Origin: JBCCGL01 sp039029275
GTDB taxonomy: Bacteria > Pseudomonadota > Gammaproteobacteria > JBCCGL01
DNA length: 64,000 nt
Assembly (NCBI GenBank): GCA_039029275.1
Contig: JBCCGL010000009.1
Coordinates: 1 to 64,000, forward strand
Direction: 5' to 3'
Both the position numbers and the translations under genes were made by a program. Every line of letters starts with the position of its first letter. The stretch's first letter is position 1. The notes beneath the pieces were generated by a model. It was not told the DNA's origin, searched no databases, and was given only the letters and a program-made list of their open reading frames with translations. Positions 52,136 through 60,325 of this stretch are shown piece after piece.

Positions 52136-53728
52136 TTAAGCCGCAATTTCTGCGGTGACGTCGTCTTCCTGATATTCGGTCAGCAAATACTCGAACGCTG
52201 CCAATGACGCTTTTGATCCCTCGCCAAGCGCGACAACGATTTGCTTGTAAGGCGTGGTGGTGACGTCGCCGCAGGCAAAAATACCGGGCTGTGATGTGCG
52301 GCATTTGTCATCGACCTGGATTTCGCCGTACGGGGTGATATCGAGCAAGCCTTCAGCCAGCTGGCTGTTCGGTAGCAATCCGATTTGAACGAATACCCCG
52401 GCAAGCTCATCGCTGCGTTCTTCGCTTGATTCGCGGTCCTGGTATTTGATTGCGGTGACTTTTCCGTCGATGGCGTCGATAGACTGTACCGCGACGTTGG
52501 TATTAATGGTGATGTTGTCAGCCGCGCGCGCCTTGCTGACCAGAACGCTGTCCGCTTTAAGAGTAGGCATGAATTCATATACCTGAACCGATTTAACGAT
52601 ACCGGCCAGATCCAGTGCCGCTTCAATGCCCGAGTTGCCGCCGCCAACAACCGCGACGTCCTTGCCTTTGAAGAACGGGCCATCGCAGTGCGGGCAGTAT
52701 GCAACGCCGTTGCCGATGTTTTCTTTTTCTCCGGGCACACCCAGTTCGCGCCAGCGCGCGCCGGTCGCAAAAATAAGTGTTTTACTGCGGATCACCTCGC
52801 CCGTGCTGAGGGTCAACACTTTCTGGCTGGGCGTATTTTCGATTTCTGCCACGCGCACGTGCTCTTTCAAGGTGATGTCGTAGTCGTGCATGTGCTGCTG
52901 CAGCGCGCCCACCAGCTCCGGGCCGGTTGTTTGCGGGACCGAAATCAGATTTTCGATGCCCATCGTGTCTTTGACTTGGCCGCCAAGTCGATCGGCGATA
53001 ATCGTCACCGCAAGTCCTTTCCGGGCGCTGTATATCGCAGCGCTGACACCGGCCGGGCCACCGCCGATGATGGCAATATCCTGCACCGGCAGCGATTCGG
53101 TAGTCACCTGTTTGGCGACGCCGGGGCGCTGCATTAATTTATCCAGCAACTGCGCGGCGTCAATTTTACCGTTGGCGAACAGTTCGCCGTTGAGATAGAC
53201 ACTCGGCACGCCTTGAATATCGTGTTCGCTAATCAGCGCGGGGTACAAGGCGCCGTCGATCATCTCGCAGCGAATGTGCGGATTGATCAGCGCGAACTGA
53301 TCCAGCGCCTGCACCACGTCGGGGCAGTTGTGGCAGTTCAGGCTGATAAAGACCTCAAAGTGCAGCGGCTCATCGACGGCTTTGATCAAGGCTTGAATGC
53401 TGTCATCGAGTTTGATCTCAGCGCCGCCGGCGCCGCGCAAAATAGCGAGCACCAGCGAATTAAATTCGTGGCCGCTGGGAATACCGGAAAATTCGACGCC
53501 GCTTAACTCACCATCGATTTCCAATGCAAAGCTCATTGCGCTGCGCAGTGCGCCAGCGGTGTCGCGCTCTTGCACACCGAGTTTGTCCGAACTTGAGGCG
53601 ACTTGCGTGAGAAACGCCATTAACTCCGCTTTTTTGCTGTGCTCGCCGGATTGCACAACAAACGTCACTGGCGCTTGCAGTTTTTCCATATAGCCCTTGA
53701 GGGCTTGCAATATATCGTTGCTGATCAT
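52136..53728 (-). CDS. ahpF: Alkyl hydroperoxide reductase subunit F
   Basis: 530 residues. NADH-dependent flavoprotein disulfide reductase that recharges AhpC. Its N-terminal double-thioredoxin-fold domain has the CxxC at Cys132/Cys135 (LNCHNCPD). The thioredoxin-reductase-like part has IIGGGPAGVSAAIYSARKG, the redox pair Cys345/Cys348 (YCPHCDG) and VVGGGNSGIEAALDLA for NADH. It lies 64 bases after ahpC on the same strand, the usual ahpCF order. Confidence 0.98.
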   Translation of the reverse strand: MISNDILQALKGYMEKLQAPVTFVVQSGEHSKKAELMAFLTQVASSSDKLGVQERDTAGALRSAMSFALEIDGELSGVEFSGIPSGHEFNSLVLAILRGAGGAEIKLDDSIQALIKAVDEPLHFEVFISLNCHNCPDVVQALDQFALINPHIRCEMIDGALYPALISEHDIQGVPSVYLNGELFANGKIDAAQLLDKLMQRPGVAKQVTTESLPVQDIAIIGGGPAGVSAAIYSARKGLAVTIIADRLGGQVKDTMGIENLISVPQTTGPELVGALQQHMHDYDITLKEHVRVAEIENTPSQKVLTLSTGEVIRSKTLIFATGARWRELGVPGEKENIGNGVAYCPHCDGPFFKGKDVAVVGGGNSGIEAALDLAGIVKSVQVYEFMPTLKADSVLVSKARAADNITINTNVAVQSIDAIDGKVTAIKYQDRESSEERSDELAGVFVQIGLLPNSQLAEGLLDITPYGEIQVDDKCRTSQPGIFACGDVTTTPYKQIVVALGEGSKASLAAFEYLLTEYQEDDVTAEIAA

Positions 53729-53792
53729 GAGGGTGTTCCAGAATTGAAGCGCCGCACACCCGCGCGGGTGCGCGAATCAGGTGACGCAGAAA

Positions 53793-54356
53793 TCAGATTT
53801 TGCCGACCAGGCTCAGCGAAGGCGCGAGAGTTTCCTCGCCCTCTTTCCACGCGGCTGGGCAAACTTCGCCTGGGTGCGCAGCCACGTACTGCGCGGCTTT
53901 AACCTTGCGAACCAGATCCTGCGCATCGCGCCCGATGCCTTCCGCGGTGATTTCCATGGTCTGGATAATGCCGTCGGGATCGACAACAAACGTGGCGCGA
54001 TCGGCCAGGCCCATGTCTTCGCGCATGCAGTCAAAGTTGCGCGTGATCTCACCGGTCGGATCGCCGATCATCGTGTATTGGATCTTGCCTATGGTCTCGG
54101 AGGAATCGTGCCATGCTTTGTGGGTGAAGTGTGTATCGGTTGATACCGAGAACACTTCGACGCCACGCGCGCTGAGCTCTTCGTGATGATCGGCCAGATC
54201 ACCCAGTTCGGTTGGGCAAACAAACGTAAAATCGGCGGGGTAAAAGAAGAAGATTGCCCACTTGTCCTGGATGTCTTGATCGCTGACTTCAACGAAATCA
54301 CCGTTTCGAAATGCCTGCGCTTTAAAAGGTTTAATTTGCGTGTTGATCAATGCCAT
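53793..54356 (-). CDS. ahpC: Alkyl hydroperoxide reductase subunit C (2-Cys peroxiredoxin)
   Basis: 187 residues, the same length as E. coli AhpC. Peroxidatic Cys47 in FTFVCPTELGDL and resolving Cys166 in GEVCPAAW. It forms decamers and reduces hydrogen, alkyl and nitrite peroxides using electrons from AhpF. First gene of ahpCF. A dyad that resembles part of an OxyR site lies ~100 bases upstream. Together with the 1-Cys peroxiredoxin at 39 kb the window encodes two different thiol peroxidases. Confidence 0.98.
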   Translation of the reverse strand: MALINTQIKPFKAQAFRNGDFVEVSDQDIQDKWAIFFFYPADFTFVCPTELGDLADHHEELSARGVEVFSVSTDTHFTHKAWHDSSETIGKIQYTMIGDPTGEITRNFDCMREDMGLADRATFVVDPDGIIQTMEITAEGIGRDAQDLVRKVKAAQYVAAHPGEVCPAAWKEGEETLAPSLSLVGKI

Positions 54357-54451
54357 TGTTCTTAGTCCTGGGATGTAAAGATAAAAAAATTTGATTTGCC
54401 ATAAGCAGGACTAAATATAAATATTACTTATCTAAAATAAAAATGGATTAT

Positions 54452-54470
54452 ATCGATAATATCAATCGAT
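54452..54470. promoter_or_regulatory. Dyad upstream of ahpC
   Basis: ATCGAT-N7-ATCGAT in the AT-rich ahpC leader. Spacing is like the ATAG-N7-CTAT halves recognised by OxyR, but the match is partial (about 10 of 16 consensus bases over the four half-sites). A possible -10 (TATATT, 54419-54414 on the minus strand) would put it near -55. Confidence 0.4.
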
Positions 54471-54535
54471 TAAATCGGATGAGAACCGCTTTGTAATCGA
54501 CCGCGCGAACGCTATGTCAGGCTTGATTGTGCCTG

Positions 54536-55069
54536 CTAGACGTTATCGATCTGTGCCAGCAGGTCCGTTACTCCGGGGTCTATTCCCTGTTGGCTCAACA
54601 GCGTCGTTACCTGCCCGCGGTGGTGCGTCTGGTGGTTGAAGAAGTGCTGCAGCAAAAAGCCCAACGGTTTCTTCATCGGAATCCCTTTGGTGTCGGAGTA
54701 CTCCAGCGGTATCTCGTAACTGCGGGTTGGAAGTGTTCGAACAAAGTCGATAATTAGGTCATCGCGCGCCTCTCGCGCGGCTTTTAACTGCGCAAATTCG
54801 GTGAACGGGATCGCATCTAGAGAGGCGGGCAGTGCCTCGACGCGAATCGGGTCAAGTGCTTTGGGCGCATCGGGATGGCCGCAGAAACGCTTCAACCACA
54901 GCGTGTCACCCACGTAAATATGGTTCAGCGTGCCCAGTACAGACCCGAAAAATGCGCCGCGGTCCTGCGCGAGTTCATTTGCACTCAGCTTCGCGGCAGC
55001 CGCGTAGACATTTTCATTCATCCACTGGTTGTACCCGGCCATCAAGGCGAAAGTCGATGCTTGTGACAT
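54536..55069 (-). CDS. DinB-family metal-dependent protein
   Basis: 177 residues, four-helix DinB fold. The three metal-binding histidines are His50 (LNHIYVGD), His146 and His150 (FNHQTHHRGQ). MAGYNQWMN at the start is typical. Members act as thiol S-transferases (bacillithiol or mycothiol dependent) in Gram-positives, but in proteobacteria the function is mostly unknown. A good AGGAGG lies upstream. It is divergent from the DUF3179 gene with a 74-base gap. Confidence 0.88.
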   Translation of the reverse strand: MSQASTFALMAGYNQWMNENVYAAAAKLSANELAQDRGAFFGSVLGTLNHIYVGDTLWLKRFCGHPDAPKALDPIRVEALPASLDAIPFTEFAQLKAAREARDDLIIDFVRTLPTRSYEIPLEYSDTKGIPMKKPLGFLLQHFFNHQTHHRGQVTTLLSQQGIDPGVTDLLAQIDNV

Positions 55070-55143
55070 CTCATAGCTCCTCCTGTGAGGGGAACATTAG
55101 GCTACCCGCAGTGTCCATCGGGTACAAACCCAAAGGTGACACC

Positions 55144-56526
55144 ATGGCTCGCGAAAATAAATTTACAAAAATGCCCCTCGTTTTTGCGGGGCTGGTGTTG
55201 TTGGGCGTCTTCGGGTCGAGTCCAGCGCTGGCGCAGGAATTGTCGGTCACGGATTACGCAATCGAGCAGTTTGGTAAGCCCCCGCCGGTGCCTTCGGGCC
55301 CGTTGCCAAAAGACCTGCAAACCGCAGTTCGTATCACGTTTATCGAAAGCGTCGAGCACTCCACCTGGGGCCGCGATCAAACCATCGCGCTGGGCGACAT
55401 CGCCGAGTCCAGCGATCCGAGAGTCGTGTGGTTGATTGCGGACATGATGCGCTTTACCTGGCAGCCTGAATTGCACGCGTCATTGGCGACAGCGGCGGGC
55501 CAGCTGCTGCAGATCGAATTCGAAACCATCGAACACTGGGGCGAGATTACCGACCATCTTATCGCCTGGAATATCCCCTTGTTTCCTGGATATCTGGAAG
55601 CCAAACGCGCGATCTTCACCAAGTTTGTGCCGGGATGGGAGCGCATCTTTGTCGAAGGCGATATTGACTGGCGACTGGTGTCGTGGGGTGGAGTGCTGAT
55701 TGATGATCGCGCTTTTGACCCGGACGAACTCTGCAACTGCATTCCCGCTGCGGATAATCCCGAAGTGACTAGCGCCGCGCAGGCAACGTGGCTCAAAGAC
55801 GATGACATTGTCTTTGGCATTGAAATCAACGGTGAAGCGCGCGCGTATCCCCGGCGCATTATGGAAGTGCGCGAGATGGTCAACGACACGCTCGGCGGGC
55901 GCGACCTCGGCATCCCATACTGCACGCTGTGCGGCGCCGCCCAGGCGTACTTCACCGATCAGATGCCGGAGGGAGTTGAACGGCCCGTCCTGAGGACTTC
56001 GGGATTGCTCATTCGGTCAAACAAGGTCATGTATGACGTCAATACCTACTCTGTTTTTGATACGTTTCTGGGCAATGCGGTCACCGGCCCGCTGGCTGAA
56101 AAAGGCATAAAACTGAAACAAGCGAGCGTGGTGACAACCGACTGGGCGAGCTGGAAAAAAGCCCATCCGAAAACAACCGTGCTAGTCGAGGACTTGGCGT
56201 TGGGGCGGGATTTTGATTTTCGCAATGGCCGCGATGCCGAGGGTCCAATCTTTCCGATTGGTGATCTCGACCCGCGACTCACCGTGCACGAAGATGTGAT
56301 TGGCGTGGTCACCGCGTCAGGTAAACCGGTCGCGTTTCAGCGCAGCAAAGCGATGGCGGCCTTGCAAGCCGGTGAAAAAATTGCGTTTGAAAATATTCGG
56401 CTCGAACTGGAAGCCGGTGGCGTCAAAGCGGTTAATCACGATGGATCAGATGTCGGCAGCCATCAGGCTTTCTGGTTTGCGTGGTCGCAGTTTTATCCGG
56501 GGACGGAGCTATGGCCGAAGAACTGA
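55144..56526 (+). CDS. DUF3179 domain protein, exported
   Basis: 460 residues from the ATG at 55144, preceded by AAAGGTG; a longer reading frame upstream overlaps the dinB-like gene on the other strand. Signal peptide of ~31 residues (LVFAGLVLLGVFGSSPALAQ). The DUF3179 core runs from DDDIVFGIEINGEARAYP to the end and contains the CxxC pair PYCTLCGAA and a TLVRTSGLL-like strand (VLRTSGLLIRSN). The family is exported and of unknown function; the Cys pair could bind metal or take part in redox chemistry. No partner is obvious nearby. Confidence 0.85.
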   Translation: MARENKFTKMPLVFAGLVLLGVFGSSPALAQELSVTDYAIEQFGKPPPVPSGPLPKDLQTAVRITFIESVEHSTWGRDQTIALGDIAESSDPRVVWLIADMMRFTWQPELHASLATAAGQLLQIEFETIEHWGEITDHLIAWNIPLFPGYLEAKRAIFTKFVPGWERIFVEGDIDWRLVSWGGVLIDDRAFDPDELCNCIPAADNPEVTSAAQATWLKDDDIVFGIEINGEARAYPRRIMEVREMVNDTLGGRDLGIPYCTLCGAAQAYFTDQMPEGVERPVLRTSGLLIRSNKVMYDVNTYSVFDTFLGNAVTGPLAEKGIKLKQASVVTTDWASWKKAHPKTTVLVEDLALGRDFDFRNGRDAEGPIFPIGDLDPRLTVHEDVIGVVTASGKPVAFQRSKAMAALQAGEKIAFENIRLELEAGGVKAVNHDGSDVGSHQAFWFAWSQFYPGTELWPKN

Positions 56527-56678
56527 GCGCGTTCGCAATCCGTGTTCAGTGAAAGCACCCCTTTAATCACTGTCCTTTCGCCATTGCGCGGGTGCGGTAA
56601 TTTCAGGTATTGCGGAATGGGCCAAAGAAGTGCGATAGAAGCAATCGCTTTCAACCGGATTTTTTGCGCAAGCCGCCA

Positions 56679-57284
56679 TCAAACTTCTTGCAATCGGATT
56701 TTGTCCAGTTGCGGGATTCGAGCCTTGATGTAACGAAAAAGAATTGCGCGGGCCTGTTCCGGGTTCGCAATCGCACGATTGGCGAGGTTAGACCATAAGC
56801 CATAAATCATTGCCAGCAACTCCTGCGCTATCTCTTTGGCTTCGGGGTGCGGGACTCCGCTGAGTTTGAGGATGTGAATCAGATTACTCGTCAAACGTTT
56901 CGAGTTAATTCGCTCAAGGCGGGCGAGCGCCGGAATTTCCGACGACTTCGCGCAGATCGCAAACCAGGTTGCAACGGTCGCGGGTTCCACCATTTCATCG
57001 CACACCTGAGCTTCCAGGATCGCAAACAGTTTCATCAGGGGTGTCACGGATTGACTCGATCGCAAGGCGGTCTGTTTGCCAAGGCGTTGATAAAGGTCGC
57101 GGTACACGTCGACAAACAAGCCTTCCTTGTCACCGAAGTAATGCAGGATCAGCCCAGAGGTGACGCCCGCGCGCCGAGCGATACGTTGCAGACTGGCCCT
57201 GGCCATGCCGTCAAGATAAATACATTGGATGGTCGCATCGATTACCTGACGCCTTCGTACTGGCTCCATTCCGAGTTTTGGCAC
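56679..57284 (-). CDS. betI: TetR-family regulator, BetI-like
   Basis: 201 residues, GTG start. The N-terminus MPKLGMEPVRRRQVIDATI, the helix-turn-helix (LQRIARRAGVTSGLILHYFGDKEGL) and NSKRLTSNLIHIL follow BetI, the choline-responsive repressor of glycine betaine synthesis. It is divergent from the Rieske oxygenase, with a strong promoter in the gap that overlaps a dyad. betA, betB and betT are not in the window, so the regulated genes here are probably the oxygenase and perhaps betC. It could be a BetI paralogue with another quaternary-amine effector. Confidence 0.85.
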   Translation of the reverse strand: MPKLGMEPVRRRQVIDATIQCIYLDGMARASLQRIARRAGVTSGLILHYFGDKEGLFVDVYRDLYQRLGKQTALRSSQSVTPLMKLFAILEAQVCDEMVEPATVATWFAICAKSSEIPALARLERINSKRLTSNLIHILKLSGVPHPEAKEIAQELLAMIYGLWSNLANRAIANPEQARAILFRYIKARIPQLDKIRLQEV

Positions 57285-57342
57285 GTTGTTTAACCCTTAT
57301 CTTTCAGGTTTTTCGGGTTTTCAATGCTACTACATTTTTATT

Positions 57343-57372
57343 ATTGACTCATCATTCAATAAAAAATAATAT
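57343..57372 (+). promoter_or_regulatory. Promoter and candidate BetI operator of the oxygenase gene
   Basis: TTGACT (57344-57349) and TAATAT (57367-57372) with a 17-base spacer form a near-consensus sigma70 promoter 62 bases before the oxygenase. The incomplete dyad ATTGA-N8-TCAAT (57343-57360) covers the -35 and spacer, where a TetR-type repressor would block polymerase. Confidence 0.6.
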
Positions 57373-57433
57373 CTCAATCCTCGTTCAGTAGCCAAGCACA
57401 AGACGTTTTCGTTTACGCGAGCCAGAGAATCCG

Positions 57434-58567
57434 ATGAAAGAAGCCAAATTTGAGTGGCCCAGCAGAGAACTGGACGAGGCGCACACGCTGCCCTCGCGCT
57501 ATTACTACGACTCGGAGGTGTTGGAAGCGGAAAAGCATTCGATCTTCTACAAGACCTGGAGACTGGTCGCGCACATCAGCGAGGTCGCGAGGCCTCGCCA
57601 GTTCGTCACCTGCGAAATCTTCGATCAGAGTGTGCTGGTCATCCGCGGAGAGGATGAAGTCCTAAGGGCATTTCACAATGTCTGCCAGCACCGTGGCACA
57701 CGGCTTGTAGACGAACGAAGGGGTGAAGGTAAACGCGCTTTTGTTTGCAAATACCACTCGTGGGGGTACGGCACTGATGGTTCGCTGGTAGCCGCCCCAA
57801 GAACAGAAAAACTCAGCAATTTCAACAAGGCTGATATCTGCCTCCCGCGCGTACTGGTTCAGGAATTCGCGGGCTTTGTGTTTATTAATCTGGATGCAAA
57901 CGCCAAGCCGATGGAAGAAATATATCCCGGTGCTGCAGAGCTGATTCTTGAACACGCCCCCGACATGATGGATCTGAAATTTGAGTCTGAGCATGACTTT
58001 GTCGCGCCAGTTAACTGGAAAGTCGTGATGGACAATAACATCGAATCCTATCATCTGATGCTCTCGGGGCCCGCGCACAGGGAGCTGACGAGTATGGTGG
58101 ATTTTGAGAATTACCTTCCCCGCACGTATGACAATTGGTGGGTTTTGCTGGGTCCATCAAAGCGCGAGAAAGATACGTTTTACGGCATCGAAATCGGCGA
58201 GCAGACCTATCAAACTGACGCGTATATCAATACCAGCCTTTTTCCCAACGTCACTGTTTTTTGTGTTCCCTACGCTGACTATGTCGGGACTTTCCTGATG
58301 ATTCCGCTGGAGGAGGAGAAAACTCTGGTGCGATTTAGCTACTACGTGCCCGACAGGGAAGAAACTGAAATTACGCGGGTAGGTCGCGAGTGGATGAATG
58401 AGCAGCTGGGGCCCGAAGATCTGGATTTGAACCTGGCGGTACAACAGGGATTAAAGTCGTTTGGATTTGATCAGGGTCGCTACATGATTGACCCAGAGCG
58501 CAGCTGCGAGAGCGAACACGCCGTTCACTACTTCCATACGCTGGTTTACGAAGCGATTAACTCTTGA
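57434..58567 (+). CDS. Rieske oxygenase alpha subunit, CntA-like
   Basis: 377 residues, ring-hydroxylating-type oxygenase. Rieske [2Fe-2S] ligands are Cys84, His86, Cys105 and His108 (CQHRG ... CKYHSW). The mononuclear iron site has Glu204 and His207 in NNIESYH, His215 in GPAH, and Asp329 in GPEDLDL. Sequence style (NWKVVMDN, PEDLDLNLAVQQGLKSFG, SEHAVHYFHTLV) is closest to CntA/YeaW, which splits carnitine or related betaines to trimethylamine. Between the two histidines there are 7 residues rather than the usual 4. No reductase gene is adjacent. With betI and betC nearby, a quaternary amine such as choline, betaine or carnitine is the likely substrate. Confidence 0.85.
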   Translation: MKEAKFEWPSRELDEAHTLPSRYYYDSEVLEAEKHSIFYKTWRLVAHISEVARPRQFVTCEIFDQSVLVIRGEDEVLRAFHNVCQHRGTRLVDERRGEGKRAFVCKYHSWGYGTDGSLVAAPRTEKLSNFNKADICLPRVLVQEFAGFVFINLDANAKPMEEIYPGAAELILEHAPDMMDLKFESEHDFVAPVNWKVVMDNNIESYHLMLSGPAHRELTSMVDFENYLPRTYDNWWVLLGPSKREKDTFYGIEIGEQTYQTDAYINTSLFPNVTVFCVPYADYVGTFLMIPLEEEKTLVRFSYYVPDREETEITRVGREWMNEQLGPEDLDLNLAVQQGLKSFGFDQGRYMIDPERSCESEHAVHYFHTLVYEAINS

Positions 58568-58719
58568 TGCCTGTCCGCAATCTGGTGATCCAACTCAAGC
58601 GCTTTGTGATTGAGGGCGACCATCGAATGACGCTATCCATCCAGTCAGCTGCACACTATTCTGCGCAGCGCTTGTTGACCTGATCTCTCACAGCAAGTTC
58701 GATACAACGCGTTACCGTC

Positions 58720-60249
58720 TTATTCGGTCCAACGCGGCAGGCGTTTTTCCTCCGCGACTTCCGTCCAATCCTTGTGGTTGCGAACGTATTCCTGGCTGGC
58801 ATCGCGTGGAGGATTGAAGTCCCACGACGTGAGTTGCCCCTTGTTCATTGCGTCGTAAACGGCACGGCGCTGCTTTTGTGTGCGGATGACATCCTGGCGA
58901 ATTGCCTCACTGTTCCAGCGCGATTTGGCCTCGGCGGTAAACGTTGCAACCAGTTCGGCAAATTCGGGATCGCCGGCAAGGTTGTTGGTCTCCTCAGGAT
59001 CGGCTGAAATATCGTACAGAATTGGCGGGTCGATCTCGCAATACATAAATTTGAATTGATCCCGGCGGATCATAAAAACCGGGTGTGATGTCAGTTCAGC
59101 GCAGTATTCGCCGATGGCTTCGTCTGTGTCGTCCGCTTTACCCTGCGCCAGCGGCAGGAGTGAACGACCGTCAATCGGTTGTCCGAGAACCGGGCGCTCC
59201 GCTCCATTGCTGGTGGCGATATCCAGCATAGTTGGCAGGATATCGACCAGTGAACAGTTGTTGGGGGCGCGATTTTTGACGATACCCGGGCCCGCCATAA
59301 TCAATGGCACGCGCGCCGAGCGCTCGAACCAGTTCATTTTGGTCCAGAGGCTGCGCTCGCCCAACATCTCTCCATGATCAGCGGTTACGATGATCACGGT
59401 CTCGTCGAGTATCCCAGCCTCTTCGAGTGTTGTTACCAGCTCGCCAATTTTACTGTCGAAGTAGGACACATTGGCGTAGTAGGCGTGCCGGGTGTTGCGA
59501 ATCTCTTCGTCGGTGACATGCACCACGCTGGATTCGATGCCATCCATAATGCGCTGCGAAAAAGGGTCCTGTTGTTCGCGCGTCATAGGGTTAATCGGCA
59601 TATCCACCGCATCGTGGTCGTAGAGATCCCACCACACCTGCCGGGCTACGTAAGGGTCATGCGGATGGATAAAACTGGCCACCAGGCAAAAAGGATCATC
59701 GCTCGCGCGTACATAATCAAATATCTGGCGTCTGGCGTAAAAGCCGACTTCGTCATCGTAGTCCAATTGAAACGTTGTCGCGGCGATACCCGCTTCGCGC
59801 ACCACATCCATGTTGGCGTACCATTTGTCGATGCGCTCGTCAGCCAGTTCCCAGTCCGGCGTCCAGGCAAAATCGGCTGGGTAAATATCGGTTACCGGGC
59901 GGTCCTCAAATCCGTGCAATTGGTCCGGGCCGACAAAGTGCATTTTCCCCGCAAGGCAGGTTCGGTATCCCATTGAGCGCAGATAGTGCGCAAAAGTCGG
60001 GACGGTGGCCGAAAATTCGCTGGCGTTATCGTAGGCCGCGATGCGCGTAACCAGCTGCCCGGACATAAAGCTGAATCGCGAGGGAGCGCAAAGCGGCGAA
60101 TTGCAATACGCGGAATTGAACAACGTCCCGCGAGCGGCGAGCTTATCCATGTGCGGGGTTTTGACCAGCGGGTGCCCGTAGGTGCCGGTAAAGTGCGGCG
60201 CAAGTTGGTCTGCCATGACCAATACGATGTTGGGTGCCTTTGTTGTCAT
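58720..60249 (-). CDS. betC: Choline-sulfatase
   Basis: 509 residues, type I sulfatase. Hydrolyses choline-O-sulfate to choline and sulfate in the cytoplasm. The formylglycine site is Cys54 in SPLCAPSRFS, the same position as in Sinorhizobium BetC; DQLAPHFTGTYGHPLVKTPHMD and VTADHGEMLGERSLW give the metal-binding residues. The tail with RNHKDWTEVAEEKRLPRW is the choline-sulfatase C-terminal domain. Divergent from a LysR regulator with a 76-base gap containing a palindrome. No transporter is seen. A maturation enzyme for formylglycine must be elsewhere. Confidence 0.95.
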   Translation of the reverse strand: MTTKAPNIVLVMADQLAPHFTGTYGHPLVKTPHMDKLAARGTLFNSAYCNSPLCAPSRFSFMSGQLVTRIAAYDNASEFSATVPTFAHYLRSMGYRTCLAGKMHFVGPDQLHGFEDRPVTDIYPADFAWTPDWELADERIDKWYANMDVVREAGIAATTFQLDYDDEVGFYARRQIFDYVRASDDPFCLVASFIHPHDPYVARQVWWDLYDHDAVDMPINPMTREQQDPFSQRIMDGIESSVVHVTDEEIRNTRHAYYANVSYFDSKIGELVTTLEEAGILDETVIIVTADHGEMLGERSLWTKMNWFERSARVPLIMAGPGIVKNRAPNNCSLVDILPTMLDIATSNGAERPVLGQPIDGRSLLPLAQGKADDTDEAIGEYCAELTSHPVFMIRRDQFKFMYCEIDPPILYDISADPEETNNLAGDPEFAELVATFTAEAKSRWNSEAIRQDVIRTQKQRRAVYDAMNKGQLTSWDFNPPRDASQEYVRNHKDWTEVAEEKRLPRWTE

Positions 60250-60275
60250 TGATCTAACCTCTTGCTTGCTGGCAA

Positions 60276-60285
60276 ATTGATCAAT
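60276..60285. promoter_or_regulatory. Palindrome between betC and its LysR regulator
   Basis: ATTGATCAAT, a perfect 10-base palindrome in the 76-base divergent gap, suits an operator acting on both genes. Its ATTGA/TCAAT halves equal those of the dyad before the Rieske gene. Confidence 0.45.
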
Positions 60286-60325
60286 GATATATTCGCAGAT
60301 TGTGTTGTAAATCGGGGATTTTTCG

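Noticed and set aside
54832..55143. An N-terminal extension of the DUF3179 protein.
   Set aside because: The upstream part lies antisense to the DinB-family gene; the ATG at 55144 has a ribosome-binding site and is followed directly by a signal peptide.
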